Assembly: GCA_044870185.1 (NCBI GenBank)
Contig: JBIOYL010000139.1
Span: 1-10,966, forward strand
DNA length: 10,966 nt
From: JBIOYL01 sp044870185
GTDB taxonomy: Bacteria; Actinomycetota; CALGFH01
Reading direction: 5' to 3'
Shown: positions 1 through 5,712 of the stretch, in pieces
Layout: each line of letters opens with the position of its first letter
Position numbering within the stretch: the stretch's first letter is position 1
The notes under the pieces: model-generated
What the model was told of the DNA's origin: nothing
The model's database searches: none
Seen by the model: only the letters and a program-made list of their open reading frames with translations
Translations under genes and position numbers: made by a program

Positions 1-82
1 CTGAGCGATCCAGCCAGGCCAAGCCGTGGGCTGCCGTCGGGCACCCTCCCCCCGGAAGCTCGCCCTTTGGGTGACCATTCGC

Positions 83-98
83 GTATCCAAGAGGATAC
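83..98. repeat. Perfect 6-bp inverted repeat
   Basis: GTATCC (83-88) and GGATAC (93-98) are perfect inverted copies around AAGA. The arms contain A/T in an otherwise GC-rich region, so the pairing is not just a product of composition. It could be a regulator binding site or a small RNA hairpin. There is no T-run after it, so an intrinsic terminator is unlikely. Confidence 0.4.
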
Positions 99-150
99 TC
101 CGGGCGACCAGGACGACGATGATGCCATCGCGGCGCTGAGGGCCTATCGC

Positions 151-204
151 CGGTGCCCGGCCGTGTCGGTGCCGGGTGCTCGAGGTCGGTGCCTGCTCGG
201 TGCC
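151..204 (+). repeat. Four CGGTGCC direct repeats upstream of a promoter
   Basis: The heptamer CGGTGCC occurs at 151-157, 167-173, 187-193 and 198-204. The last three copies are preceded by T. The array ends 3 bases before the TTGACA hexamer at 208. Direct repeats next to a -35 box are typical of activator or repressor arrays, but no regulator gene is in the window and the function is inferred only from position. Confidence 0.35.
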
Positions 205-207
205 CCC

Positions 208-237
208 TTGACAGGTCGCCCTGGCGCTTGCTAGATA
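208..237 (+). promoter_or_regulatory. Sigma-70-type promoter candidate
   Basis: A perfect -35 hexamer TTGACA (208-213) is followed after 18 bases by TAGATA (232-237) inside an AT-rich island (TAGATATAGTA), which stands out strongly here. TATAGT at 236-241 is a better -10 match but lies 22 bases away, too far. Transcription would run toward the small ORFs at 409 and 777. Confidence 0.5.
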
Positions 238-368
238 TAGTACGCACAGCTTGTGGAGAGACGCACGTAGCGCATGAAGCGCGGACGTTCCAACCAGCCG
301 CAGGCAGCGGTCTACGGGACCGCGGGCAGGCGGCCATGACTGGGACGCGAGCGACCCGATACACCATT

Positions 369-397
369 TTGGAAGTTTGGAAGTTGGAAGTTGGAAG
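369..397 (+). repeat. TTGGAAG tandem repeat, four copies
   Basis: TTGGAAG is repeated at 369-375, 377-383, 384-390 and 391-397, with one extra T between the first two. The AT content is far above the surroundings. The last GGAAG lies 11 bases before the ATG at 409 and could act as a weak ribosome binding site. Confidence 0.6.
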
Positions 398-408
398 CGA
401 GTGATGGC

Positions 409-531
409 ATGACCAGCCAGGCCGATCTGATGGACAAGGACGGCGTCCTTGTCCCCGAGGAGCAGCTCGTGCCCGACGTCACCGCCCACGAGCCCGCTCT
501 GGAGCCGGCCGCGCGGCGCGCCGCCGGGTAG
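409..531 (+). CDS. Small acidic hypothetical protein (40 aa)
   Basis: I do not recognise a family. The ORF starts at ATG 409 and stops at TAG 529-531. Third codon positions are almost all G or C, as in the real genes of this window, which is the main reason to accept it. The first 32 residues are acidic (DLMDKDG, PEEQLVPD, HEPALEP) and the C-terminus is Ala/Arg-rich. There is no signal peptide or membrane segment. The ribosome binding site is weak: only GGAAG from the upstream heptamer repeat, 11 bases away. An out-of-frame ATG at 404 stops after two codons. It may share the promoter at 208 with the small genes downstream, although 245 bases of repeat-rich DNA separate them. It could also be a chance frame. 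Confidence 0.4.
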   Translation: MTSQADLMDKDGVLVPEEQLVPDVTAHEPALEPAARRAAG

Positions 532-597
532 GCGGCCCGCGGGCGCCGCTGCCGCCTCGCCGGCTCGCGCTGCGGGCTCGGCCACGGGCGGCAGCCT

Positions 598-683
598 CGC
601 CGGCGCCCGCCGCAGTCTTGTGGGGCCGCTGCAGCCTGGGCCGCGGGCGGGCAACAGGCGGGAGTCCCGCCGGCGCCCGCCGC
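598..683 (+). repeat. Two copies of a 16-bp GC-rich repeat
   Basis: The identical 16-mer CGCCGGCGCCCGCCGC lies at 598-613 and 668-683, 70 bases apart, inside the 245-base spacer 532-776. Related GGGCGGCA/GGGCGGGC blocks surround both copies, suggesting a local duplication. I see no protein-coding signal in the spacer. Confidence 0.5.
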
Positions 684-734
684 GGCCACACGGGCGCCCA
701 GCACGCCACGACACCCCATCCGACATCGATACCA

Positions 735-754
735 CTTGCCTTGCCTTGGCTTGC
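735..754 (+). repeat. CTTGC pentamer repeat, four copies
   Basis: Four consecutive pentamers read CTTGC, CTTGC, CTTGG, CTTGC. They lie just upstream of the ribosome binding site of the 59-aa gene, in the most AT-rich part of the spacer. The TTG steps may serve as a -35 element with TATTGC near 757, but the 15-base spacing is short. Confidence 0.4.
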
Positions 755-765
755 GCTATTGCACT

Positions 766-770
766 GGAGG
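766..770 (+). promoter_or_regulatory. Ribosome binding site of the 59-aa gene
   Basis: GGAGG sits 6 bases before the ATG at 777, an optimal Shine-Dalgarno arrangement. It is the best evidence that this small gene is translated from that start. Confidence 0.7.
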
Positions 771-776
771 GCGACC

Positions 777-956
777 ATGCAGTTCTTCGACGACCACAAC
801 CCGTTCGGGAGCGACTTCGGCGGTGGGGCGCTGCCCCTGCCGGTCAGCCCCACAGCACCCGGCCCGGCACTGCCCGGCAGCGACTTCGCCGGCGGCAGCC
901 TGCCCACGAGCTTCACCATCGAGGCGAACGCGCCGGGCGAGGCGCAGGCGGCGTAG
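777..956 (+). CDS. Small hypothetical protein (59 aa) with internal repeat
   Basis: No family is recognised. The ATG at 777 has a GGAGG site 6 bases upstream and the frame closes at TAG 954-956. The protein begins MQFFDDHNPF and holds two related blocks, GSDFGGGALP (about residues 11-20) and GSDFAGGSLP (about residues 34-43), each followed by a Pro/Ser/Thr-containing stretch. It is rich in Gly, Pro and Ala and lacks Lys, Arg and Cys, so it is acidic and probably unstructured, with no membrane helix. Only 3 bases separate its stop from the ATG of the membrane protein at 960, which implies co-transcription and probable translational coupling. A partner or substrate of that membrane protein is a reasonable inference. 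A precursor-peptide role is possible, but no modifying enzyme is nearby. Confidence 0.65.
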   Translation: MQFFDDHNPFGSDFGGGALPLPVSPTAPGPALPGSDFAGGSLPTSFTIEANAPGEAQAA

Positions 957-959
957 CCG

Positions 960-1643
960 ATGGAGTTCAGCGCCACCAAGATCCTCGCGGGCGCGCTGGC
1001 GGCGGTCACCGCCGCGACCATCGCCTCCTACTTCGGGGTCGAGGGCACCCTGATCGGCGCCGGGCTGGCCAGCATCGTCGCCACCGTCGGCACGGCCATC
1101 TACGACCGCTCGCTCAGCTCCAGCAAGGCCTGGATGCGCCGCTCGCTCGTCCGCCCGGCGCAGGGCGACGAGCCGGTCGGGAGCGAGGGCGAGCCGGTCG
1201 GGACGGAGCCGGTCCCCGCGCGGCCCGGCGGCCGCAGCCTGCCGGCCGCGGGTGGCTCCATCCGCTGGCAGCGAGTCGCCGCCGCCGGTGCGATCGTGTT
1301 CGCGCTGGCGCTCGGCACGATCACCGCGATCGAGGCCACCGCCAACCGGCCGATCGCGTCCCTGCTCGGCGCGCAGCCGACGCACGGCCAGCGCACGTCG
1401 GTCGGCGCGGTCCTGGGCGGGCGCGGCGGCACGCAGGGCCAGAACGGCTCGGGCGCCACGTCGACCTCGACGACCGCGGCACCGGCCGGGTCGGCTACCA
1501 CCCAGCCGCAAGGAGCGGTCCCACCCACGACCGCGGCGGGCGGGTCCGGCACGCCGACCTCGACGACGCCGACGACCACCACGGCGCCCAGCACGACCCA
1601 CCCTGCCCCGTCCCAGACGTCGCCAACGACCGCCGCCGGCTGA
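960..1643 (+). CDS. Membrane protein with Thr/Pro-rich C-terminal tail
   Basis: This 227-aa protein belongs to a recognisable but uncharacterised actinobacterial type. It has an N-terminal hydrophobic hairpin (about residues 7-24 and 30-47, with GALAAVTAAT and ASYFGVEGTLIGAGLAS), an Arg/Glu/Pro-rich loop with a repeated EPVG motif (about 50-100), a third helix (about 104-124), and a long Thr/Ser/Pro/Gly-rich tail from about 160 to the end. If the loop is cytoplasmic, the tail would be outside, resembling wall-spanning or O-glycosylated stalks. ATG 960 follows the stop of the 59-aa gene by 3 bases, so coupling is likely. Its stop is only 13 bases from the converging ptsI stop, and I see no clear terminator between them. 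The function is unknown. Confidence 0.75.
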   Translation: MEFSATKILAGALAAVTAATIASYFGVEGTLIGAGLASIVATVGTAIYDRSLSSSKAWMRRSLVRPAQGDEPVGSEGEPVGTEPVPARPGGRSLPAAGGSIRWQRVAAAGAIVFALALGTITAIEATANRPIASLLGAQPTHGQRTSVGAVLGGRGGTQGQNGSGATSTSTTAAPAGSATTQPQGAVPPTTAAGGSGTPTSTTPTTTTAPSTTHPAPSQTSPTTAAG

Positions 1644-1656
1644 TCCCCTCCTGGGA

Positions 1657-3339
1657 CTACAGGCCGAGCTCGTCGAGGATCGGGGTGCCGCCGCGCACCT
1701 GTGCCCTGGCGGTGGTGGCGTCCGGCGCGGCCAGCGCCAGCTGGGCCAGCCGCCGGCAGTCGTCGAGGCTGTGGCGGCCCAGCAGCATCCGGACATCGGC
1801 CAGCGACGGCGGGGCCATCGACAGGCTGGTCACCCCGAGACCGACCAGGACCAGGGCGAGCACCGGGTCGCCGGCGGCCTCGCCGCACACGCCGACGGGC
1901 TTGCCGGCCTTCCGGCCGGCCTCGGCGGACGCCGCGACCAGCTTGAGCAGAGCGGGCTGCCAGGGGCTCTGCAAGGCGGCCAGGCTGCCGACCAGCCGGT
2001 CGGCCGCGAACACGTACTGGGCGAGGTCGTTGGTGCCCAGGCTGGCGAAGTCGGCCTCGGCCAGGATCGCGTCGGCCGTCAGGGCGGCCGCCGGGATCTC
2101 GATCATGACGCCGGCCCTGGCCACCGGCCGGCCGCGCAGCTTGGCGGTGAACCAGGCCGCCTCGTCGGCGGTGGCGACCATCGGCGCCATCACCCAGACA
2201 TCCGTCCCGCTCCCCTGGGCGGCCTGCGCAATCGCGTCGAGCTGGGCGTCCAGCAGCTCGGGCCGGCGGCGGACCGCGCGCAGCCCGCGCACCCCCAGCG
2301 CCGGGTTCGGCTCCTCCCCGAGGTCGAGGAACGCCAGCGGCTTGTCGGCGCCCGCGTCGAGCGTGCGCACCACCACCTTGCCGTCGGGGAAGGCGTCGAA
2401 CACCTTGCGGTAGGCGGCCGCCTGCTCGGCCACCGGGGGTGGGTCGGTGCGGTCGAGGAACAGGAACTCGGTGCGCAGCAGGCCGACGCCTTCGGCGTCG
2501 GCGGCGACCGCCTTCTCCACGTCGCCGGGGCCGCCGACGTTGGCGAGCAGGTCGACGTGATGGCCGTCCTTGGTCCGGCCGATCCCCACGAACGCCGACT
2601 GGGCCGCCCGCCTGGCCTCGGCACGGGCCTCGGCCGCCCGGACCTGCGCGTCGTCGGGGTCGACCACCACCTGGCCGGCGCTGCCGTCGACCACCACCCG
2701 CACCTCGTCGACCAGGCGCATCGCGCCCGAGCAGGCGACCACCGCCGGCACCCCCATCGACTTGGCCAGGATCGCGGTGTGGCTGGTCGGCCCGCCCTCC
2801 TCGGTGACCAGCGCGAGCACCTGGTCACGGCGCAGCGTCGCCGTGTCGGCCGGGGCGAGGTCGCGCGCGACGAGCACGAACGGGTGGCCGGGGTCGGGCA
2901 CGCCCGGCATGGGCACGCCGAGCAGCCGGGCGACCGTGCGGTCGCGGATGTCGTCCAGGTCGGCCACCCGGGCCGCCATGTAGTCCCCGGCGCCGCCGAG
3001 CAGCTTGCGGTACAGTCCGAACGCCTCGTACACCGCCCGCGCGGCCGCCCGCCCGCCGCGGACGAGCTGCCCTGCCTGCTCGGTCAGGCCGGGGTCGCGC
3101 GCCATCATGGCCTGCGCCTGGAGCACCGCCTGGGCGTCGCCGCCGGCGGCCTGCCCGCGCGCCTCGAGGTCGGTGGCGACCGCCTCGAGCGCGTCGGCGA
3201 CCGCCCGCTCCTCCGCAGCCGGGTCCGCGACCTCGCCGCGCCCGGCCTCGGGCGGCACCGGCACCTCGCCGCCGACGCGAGCGACCGGGCCGATCACCAC
3301 GCCGGGGCTCACCCCAACACCTTGCAGCTGCTCAGCCAC
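1657..3339 (-). CDS. ptsI: PTS enzyme I, phosphoenolpyruvate-protein phosphotransferase
   Basis: Enzyme I takes phosphate from phosphoenolpyruvate onto a histidine and passes it to HPr, the first step of sugar phosphotransfer in the cytoplasm. The frame gives 560 aa (E. coli EI has 575). The N-terminal HPr-binding domain is followed by the phosphohistidine motif GGPTSHTAILAKSMGVPAVV with His187 (E. coli His189). Next comes the PEP-binding barrel with GLLRTEFLFLDR, the signature DFASLGTNDLAQY and the catalytic Cys485 in GVCGEAAGDP. All key residues are present. I chose GTG at 3337-3339 because the AGGAGG site ends 11 bases before it. The upstream GTG at 3349-3351 overlaps that site and would add four residues. 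It is the last gene of the fruK-EIIA-ptsI set, 127 bases after EIIA. No HPr gene adjoins it. Confidence 0.96.
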   Translation of the reverse strand: MAEQLQGVGVSPGVVIGPVARVGGEVPVPPEAGRGEVADPAAEERAVADALEAVATDLEARGQAAGGDAQAVLQAQAMMARDPGLTEQAGQLVRGGRAAARAVYEAFGLYRKLLGGAGDYMAARVADLDDIRDRTVARLLGVPMPGVPDPGHPFVLVARDLAPADTATLRRDQVLALVTEEGGPTSHTAILAKSMGVPAVVACSGAMRLVDEVRVVVDGSAGQVVVDPDDAQVRAAEARAEARRAAQSAFVGIGRTKDGHHVDLLANVGGPGDVEKAVAADAEGVGLLRTEFLFLDRTDPPPVAEQAAAYRKVFDAFPDGKVVVRTLDAGADKPLAFLDLGEEPNPALGVRGLRAVRRRPELLDAQLDAIAQAAQGSGTDVWVMAPMVATADEAAWFTAKLRGRPVARAGVMIEIPAAALTADAILAEADFASLGTNDLAQYVFAADRLVGSLAALQSPWQPALLKLVAASAEAGRKAGKPVGVCGEAAGDPVLALVLVGLGVTSLSMAPPSLADVRMLLGRHSLDDCRRLAQLALAAPDATTARAQVRGGTPILDELGL

Positions 3340-3350
3340 CTGACAGGTCA

Positions 3351-3356
3351 CCTCCT
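3351..3356 (-). promoter_or_regulatory. Ribosome binding site deciding the ptsI start
   Basis: On the minus strand this reads AGGAGG. It overlaps the first possible GTG (3349-3351) and leaves 11 bases to the GTG at 3337-3339, so the shorter enzyme I is favoured. Confidence 0.5.
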
Positions 3357-3367
3357 GGTCGGACGGC

Positions 3368-3466
3368 GCCCCCGGGGCTCGGAAGCGCCGCGATGCCGGT
3401 CGGCAGATCGGTCGTCACCGCGACGAGCCGGTCACGACGACAGGCCGTCACCGCGACCGACGAGCA
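3368..3466 (-). pseudogene. In-frame vestige of an EIIB(Fru) domain
   Basis: Reading on past the EIIA stop codon in the same frame gives CSSVAVTACRRDRLVAVTTD and then LPTGIAALPS. EIIB of the fructose family has the phosphocysteine loop VAVTACPTGIAHT. Here one copy supplies VAVTAC with the cysteine, and a second copy supplies VAVT plus PTGIA. Both VAVT copies are encoded by the same 12 bases (3446-3457 and 3413-3424). After that, similarity stops and the ptsI ribosome binding site follows. In many actinobacteria FruA is a fused EIIA-EIIB-EIIC protein. I infer that this 127-base gap is what remains after EIIB-EIIC was deleted and rearranged. A chance match is possible because the stretch is short. 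Confidence 0.5.
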
Positions 3467-3919
3467 TCATCGCGCCAGCACTTCCTTGTGGACCAGGTCC
3501 ACCACCGCCTGCGGGTCGGGGGCCTGCAGCAGCGCCTCCCGGAACGACGCGTGGATCAGCCTGCGGGCCAGGGCGGCGAGGATCTGCATGTGCTCGGCGC
3601 CGCCACCCGCCGGCGCGGCGATCAGGAAGATCAGGTGCGCCGGGCCGTCCTCGGCGCCGAAGTCGATGCCGGGCTGGCTGCGACCGAACCCGAGGGTGGG
3701 CTCGGTGACGTGCGCCGAGCGGGCGTGCGGGATGCCGATGCCGCCCTCGATGCCGGTCGGCATCTGCGCTTCGCGGGCGCGCACGTCGGCCAGGAACCCC
3801 TCCAGGTCGGTCACCCGCCCGGCGGCGGCCAGCCGCTCGGCCAGCGAGCGGGTCGCCTCGTGCCGGTCGCTGACCTGCAGGTCGAGGTCGACGAGGTCGG
3901 TGGTGATGACGTCTGCCAT
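3467..3919 (-). CDS. PTS fructose-family EIIA protein (stand-alone)
   Basis: EIIA receives phosphate from phospho-HPr on a histidine and passes it to EIIB. This 150-aa cytoplasmic protein spans one complete EIIA type-2 (fructose/mannitol) domain. The hallmark TGIEGGIGIPHARS carries the phosphorylated His65, and the following strand and helix motifs (DGPAHLIFLIAAP, then a GGGAEHMQILAALAR helix) are typical. ATG 3917-3919 has GGAG about 8 bases upstream, within the end of fruK, and lies 4 bases from the fruK stop, so the two are co-translated. The closest relatives I know are the N-terminal domains of fused fructose permeases (FruA). Here the protein stops directly after the domain, with a possible EIIB vestige behind it. 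It might still work with an EIIBC encoded elsewhere, or serve as a nitrogen-PTS-like regulator. Confidence 0.9.
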   Translation of the reverse strand: MADVITTDLVDLDLQVSDRHEATRSLAERLAAAGRVTDLEGFLADVRAREAQMPTGIEGGIGIPHARSAHVTEPTLGFGRSQPGIDFGAEDGPAHLIFLIAAPAGGGAEHMQILAALARRLIHASFREALLQAPDPQAVVDLVHKEVLAR

Positions 3920-3923
3920 GGCG

Positions 3924-4868
3924 TCAGCTCCGTTCTACGAGGATCCGGTCGGCATCGATGGTGTCCGACAGGCGCACCGCGGCGCGGTCGAGGTCGTCGG
4001 GGTGTGGCATCTGGCTGCCCGGCAGGCTGGCCGCGGCGGCACCCCAGGCCAGCGCCTCCTCCAGGGCCCGCGGCCCGCTGCCGCCGGCGGCGAGGAACCC
4101 GGCAAGCAGCGCGTCTCCCGCGCCCACCGCGCTGCGGGCCACCTCCACCGGCGCCGTCCCGTGCACCGCGCCCCCGGCGTCGACCAGCAAGGCGCCGTCC
4201 GCACCCAGGCTGGCCAGCACCGTGCCGATACCGCCTCGGCACAGCTCGGTGGCTGCCGCGACCGCCTCGCCGAGCGTGGCGATCGGCCGTCCGCTCACCT
4301 CGGCGAGCTCCTCCCGGTTCGGCTTGATGACGTCGGGGCCGGCGGGCAGCGCCGCGGCGAGCGCGGCGCCGCTGGTGTCGACGGCGACCCGGACGCCCAC
4401 CTGCCGGACCCGGCCGGCGAGCCGGGCGTAGAAGTCGGCGGGCGCTCCGGGTGGGAGACTGCCCGACACGGCCACCCAGTCGGCGCCGGCGGCGGCGGTG
4501 ACGGTCGCCTCGGTGAGCGCGTCCAGCTCGGCCGCGCTCAGGATGGGGCCGGGCTCGTTGAGCTTGGTCACGGTGCCGTCCGGTTCGACCACGCTGACGT
4601 TGGCGCGCACCGCGCCGCGGATCGGGACGACGACGACGTCGATGCCCTCCGGGTCGAGCAGGGCGGCGAGCTGCTCGCCTTCCCAGCCGCCGCTCGGCAG
4701 CACCGCGCGGGTCTTGTGCCCGTTCGCCGCCAGCGCGCGGGACACGTTGACCCCCTTGCCGCCGGCATCGACCCGGCTCGCCCTGGCGCGCAGCACCGCC
4801 CCGCGGACGAGCGTGTCGACCTCGATGGTGCGATCGACGCTGGGGTTGGGCGTCACGGTGACGATCAT
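3924..4868 (-). CDS. fruK: 1-phosphofructokinase
   Basis: FruK phosphorylates fructose 1-phosphate (the product of PTS fructose uptake) with ATP to fructose 1,6-bisphosphate, feeding glycolysis. The 314-aa protein is a full-length PfkB/ribokinase-family member. It starts MIVTVTPNPSVDRT, as 1-phosphofructokinases do, and has the sugar-binding GGKGVNVSRAL (about residues 36-46), SGSLPPG (135-141), the KPNREEL element (182-188) and the ATP/catalytic motif VGAGDALLAGF with the base Asp252. I chose ATG 4866-4868 because it matches the family N-terminus and has a GGGGGA site just upstream. The longer open frame back to 5075 adds a sequence unlike the family. It is the first gene of the operon and is followed 4 bases later by EIIA. 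The related tagatose-6-phosphate kinases are possible alternatives, but the neighbours favour FruK. Confidence 0.93.
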   Translation of the reverse strand: MIVTVTPNPSVDRTIEVDTLVRGAVLRARASRVDAGGKGVNVSRALAANGHKTRAVLPSGGWEGEQLAALLDPEGIDVVVVPIRGAVRANVSVVEPDGTVTKLNEPGPILSAAELDALTEATVTAAAGADWVAVSGSLPPGAPADFYARLAGRVRQVGVRVAVDTSGAALAAALPAGPDVIKPNREELAEVSGRPIATLGEAVAAATELCRGGIGTVLASLGADGALLVDAGGAVHGTAPVEVARSAVGAGDALLAGFLAAGGSGPRALEEALAWGAAAASLPGSQMPHPDDLDRAAVRLSDTIDADRILVERS

Positions 4869-4927
4869 CGTTCCCCCAAGGTCAGGTCCGATCGTGGACG
4901 GCTCGGGTGCTCCTGTCGAGGGTCGTT

Positions 4928-4947
4928 GTGCACTTGTACCTGAGCAC
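4928..4947. promoter_or_regulatory. Imperfect palindrome, candidate operator of the fru operon
   Basis: GTGCACTTGTACCTGAGCAC matches its own reverse complement at 14 of 20 positions, with GTGC/GCAC ends and a central GTAC. It lies about 60-80 bases upstream of fruK and overlaps the proposed -10 box, a position suited to repression. No fru regulator gene is in the window, so the binding protein is unknown. Confidence 0.4.
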
Positions 4948-4961
4948 GTCTGGCTCTGCAA
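4933..4961 (-). promoter_or_regulatory. Candidate promoter of the fruK-EIIA-ptsI operon
   Basis: On the minus strand TTGCAG (4956-4961) is followed after exactly 17 bases by TACAAG (4933-4938). The hexamers match consensus at 3 and 4 of 6 positions. The -10 falls inside the palindrome at 4928-4947. This is the best placed candidate in the fruK upstream region. Confidence 0.35.
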
Positions 4962-5031
4962 ACGGAGCGGACGGGCCGGCGTTGACAGCTTGCCCGGCCC
5001 ACCGTTGGCGCATGCCCGAGACCCTGACGGC

Positions 5032-5406
5032 ATGGCGCAGCCTCCCATGAGCATCCGCGCCGCAGACGGCCGCATGCGAATCGATGCCGGCGTCGAGCGC
5101 TACGCCCACGCGGTCGTCGGGCTGCTGGACGCCCTGGACGACTCGCTGCGATGGCACGCCGAGCACGAGACCGTGCCGCACAACAGCGTGCTGAACGCCT
5201 GCCGGTCGTGGCGCTTCGCCGAAGCGGGCGTCTGGTCCTCCAAGGACGACGCCGCCGCCTGGGCGCGGACCCACAGCAAGGACCCGGCGATCGTCGCCGT
5301 CCCCGTGGCGCTGCGCCACGTGGACGGCTCGCGACGCCTCGACCAGGCCGCCGTCCGGGCCTTCGTCGGCGACGTGCGGGCGCGACTCGAGCGCATGCCC
5401 CACTGA
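5032..5406 (+). CDS. AadA C-terminal-domain-like protein, lacks nucleotidyltransferase domain
   Basis: The 124-aa protein resembles only the C-terminal helical domain of ANT(3'')/AadA-type aminoglycoside adenylyltransferases. The segment SVLNACRSWRFAEAGVWSSK, then a DDAAAWA helix and a VPVALRHVDGS stretch, fits the AVLxxCRxxxFxxxGxxxSKxxAAxWA pattern of that domain. The N-terminal nucleotidyltransferase domain with its GSxxxG and SDxD metal motifs is absent. Only about 160 bases separate this ORF from divergent fruK, so there is no room for it. Codon use is strongly GC3-biased, so the frame looks maintained. ATG 5032 gives the longest frame and ATG 5047 (MSIRAADGR) is an alternative. Neither has a good ribosome binding site. 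A TTGACA at 4982-4987 could be its -35. It is either a decayed resistance-type enzyme or a stand-alone domain. Adenylyltransferase activity is unlikely. Confidence 0.6.
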   Translation: MAQPPMSIRAADGRMRIDAGVERYAHAVVGLLDALDDSLRWHAEHETVPHNSVLNACRSWRFAEAGVWSSKDDAAAWARTHSKDPAIVAVPVALRHVDGSRRLDQAAVRAFVGDVRARLERMPH

Positions 5407-5408
5407 CC

Positions 5409-5450
5409 GGCGCCTGGGCGGCAAGCAGCCCGACGACCATTGGAGGCGCC
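5409..5450. terminator. Possible bidirectional stem-loop between convergent genes
   Basis: GGCGCC at 5409-5414 can pair with GGCGCC at 5445-5450, with an inner GGGC/GCCC pair. It lies exactly in the 48-base gap between the AadA-like gene and the toxin gene, which converge. No T-run follows on either strand, so it is weak as an intrinsic terminator. Confidence 0.25.
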
Positions 5451-5454
5451 ACGA

Positions 5455-5712
5455 CTAGCCGAGCCAGGTCACCCAGCGCACGAACACCACCTTTCGCGCC
5501 TGGTTCACCTGGTAGGTGAGGAACCCGGCGCCACCGGCGAAGGTGGCATCCATCCAATCGTCCGCAGCCCGTGTCACACGGTAGAACGCCGTGGACTCGT
5601 AGGGGTCGGCCTGGAGGCCCTCCAGCGTGCCGAGCACGAACACGACCAGCTCCTCCGGGGCGCGTTCGAGCTGCGCCCGGACCTGCTGGTGGACGACGAC
5701 GCTATACGGCAC
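5455..5712 (-). CDS. RelE/ParE-superfamily toxin-like protein
   Basis: The 85-aa protein has the size and pattern of the RelE/ParE fold. A first strand YSVVVHQQV leads into two helices (about residues 11-34, RAQLERAPEELVVFVLGTLEGL), then the family-like turn ADPYESTAFYRV and a C-terminal sheet (GFLTYQVNQARKVVFVRWVTW). RelE toxins cleave mRNA at the ribosome; ParE toxins inhibit gyrase. The basic residues left (Arg45, Arg48, Arg73, Lys74, Arg79) are fewer than in classical RelE, so the activity cannot be told. It starts at GTG 5710-5712, overlapping the end of the upstream ORF by 11 bases, the usual antitoxin-first layout. It is convergent with the AadA-like gene. Confidence 0.6.
   Translation of the reverse strand: MPYSVVVHQQVRAQLERAPEELVVFVLGTLEGLQADPYESTAFYRVTRAADDWMDATFAGGAGFLTYQVNQARKVVFVRWVTWLG

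Larger units (their letters stand above)
1..408. other. Left-edge non-coding region with promoter and repeats
   Basis: I find no convincing gene here. A frame is open from base 1 to the TAG at 232-234, but its third-position GC is clearly lower than in the real genes nearby and its end runs into the promoter-like sequence. The stretch holds a perfect inverted repeat (83-98), four CGGTGCC direct repeats (151-204), a TTGACA promoter candidate (208-237) and a TTGGAAG heptamer repeat (369-397). Two tiny frames, 274-339 (21 codons, Lys/Arg-rich) and 336-404 (22 codons), overlap by ATGA and lead into the ORF at 409. They could be leader peptides, but nothing supports translation. Confidence 0.5.

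Noticed and set aside
1..234. Open frame from the left edge ending at TAG 232-234, possibly the end of a gene
   Set aside because: Third-position GC is lower than in the real genes and its last part overlaps the TTGACA promoter candidate. No family motif is visible.
274..404. Two tiny overlapping ORFs (21 and 22 codons) as leader peptides
   Set aside because: The first has only a distant GGAGAG and the second is mostly translated heptamer repeat with poor GC3. Overlap by ATGA alone is not enough.
1252..3708. Very long plus-strand open frame
   Set aside because: It lies opposite ptsI and part of EIIA, which have clear family motifs on the minus strand. Its translation is low-complexity Arg/Pro/Gly/His without any domain.
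4869..5075. N-terminal extension of FruK
   Set aside because: The extra residues do not match the family, whose proteins start with the MIVTVTPNP-type segment encoded at 4868. The region also contains the promoter candidate.
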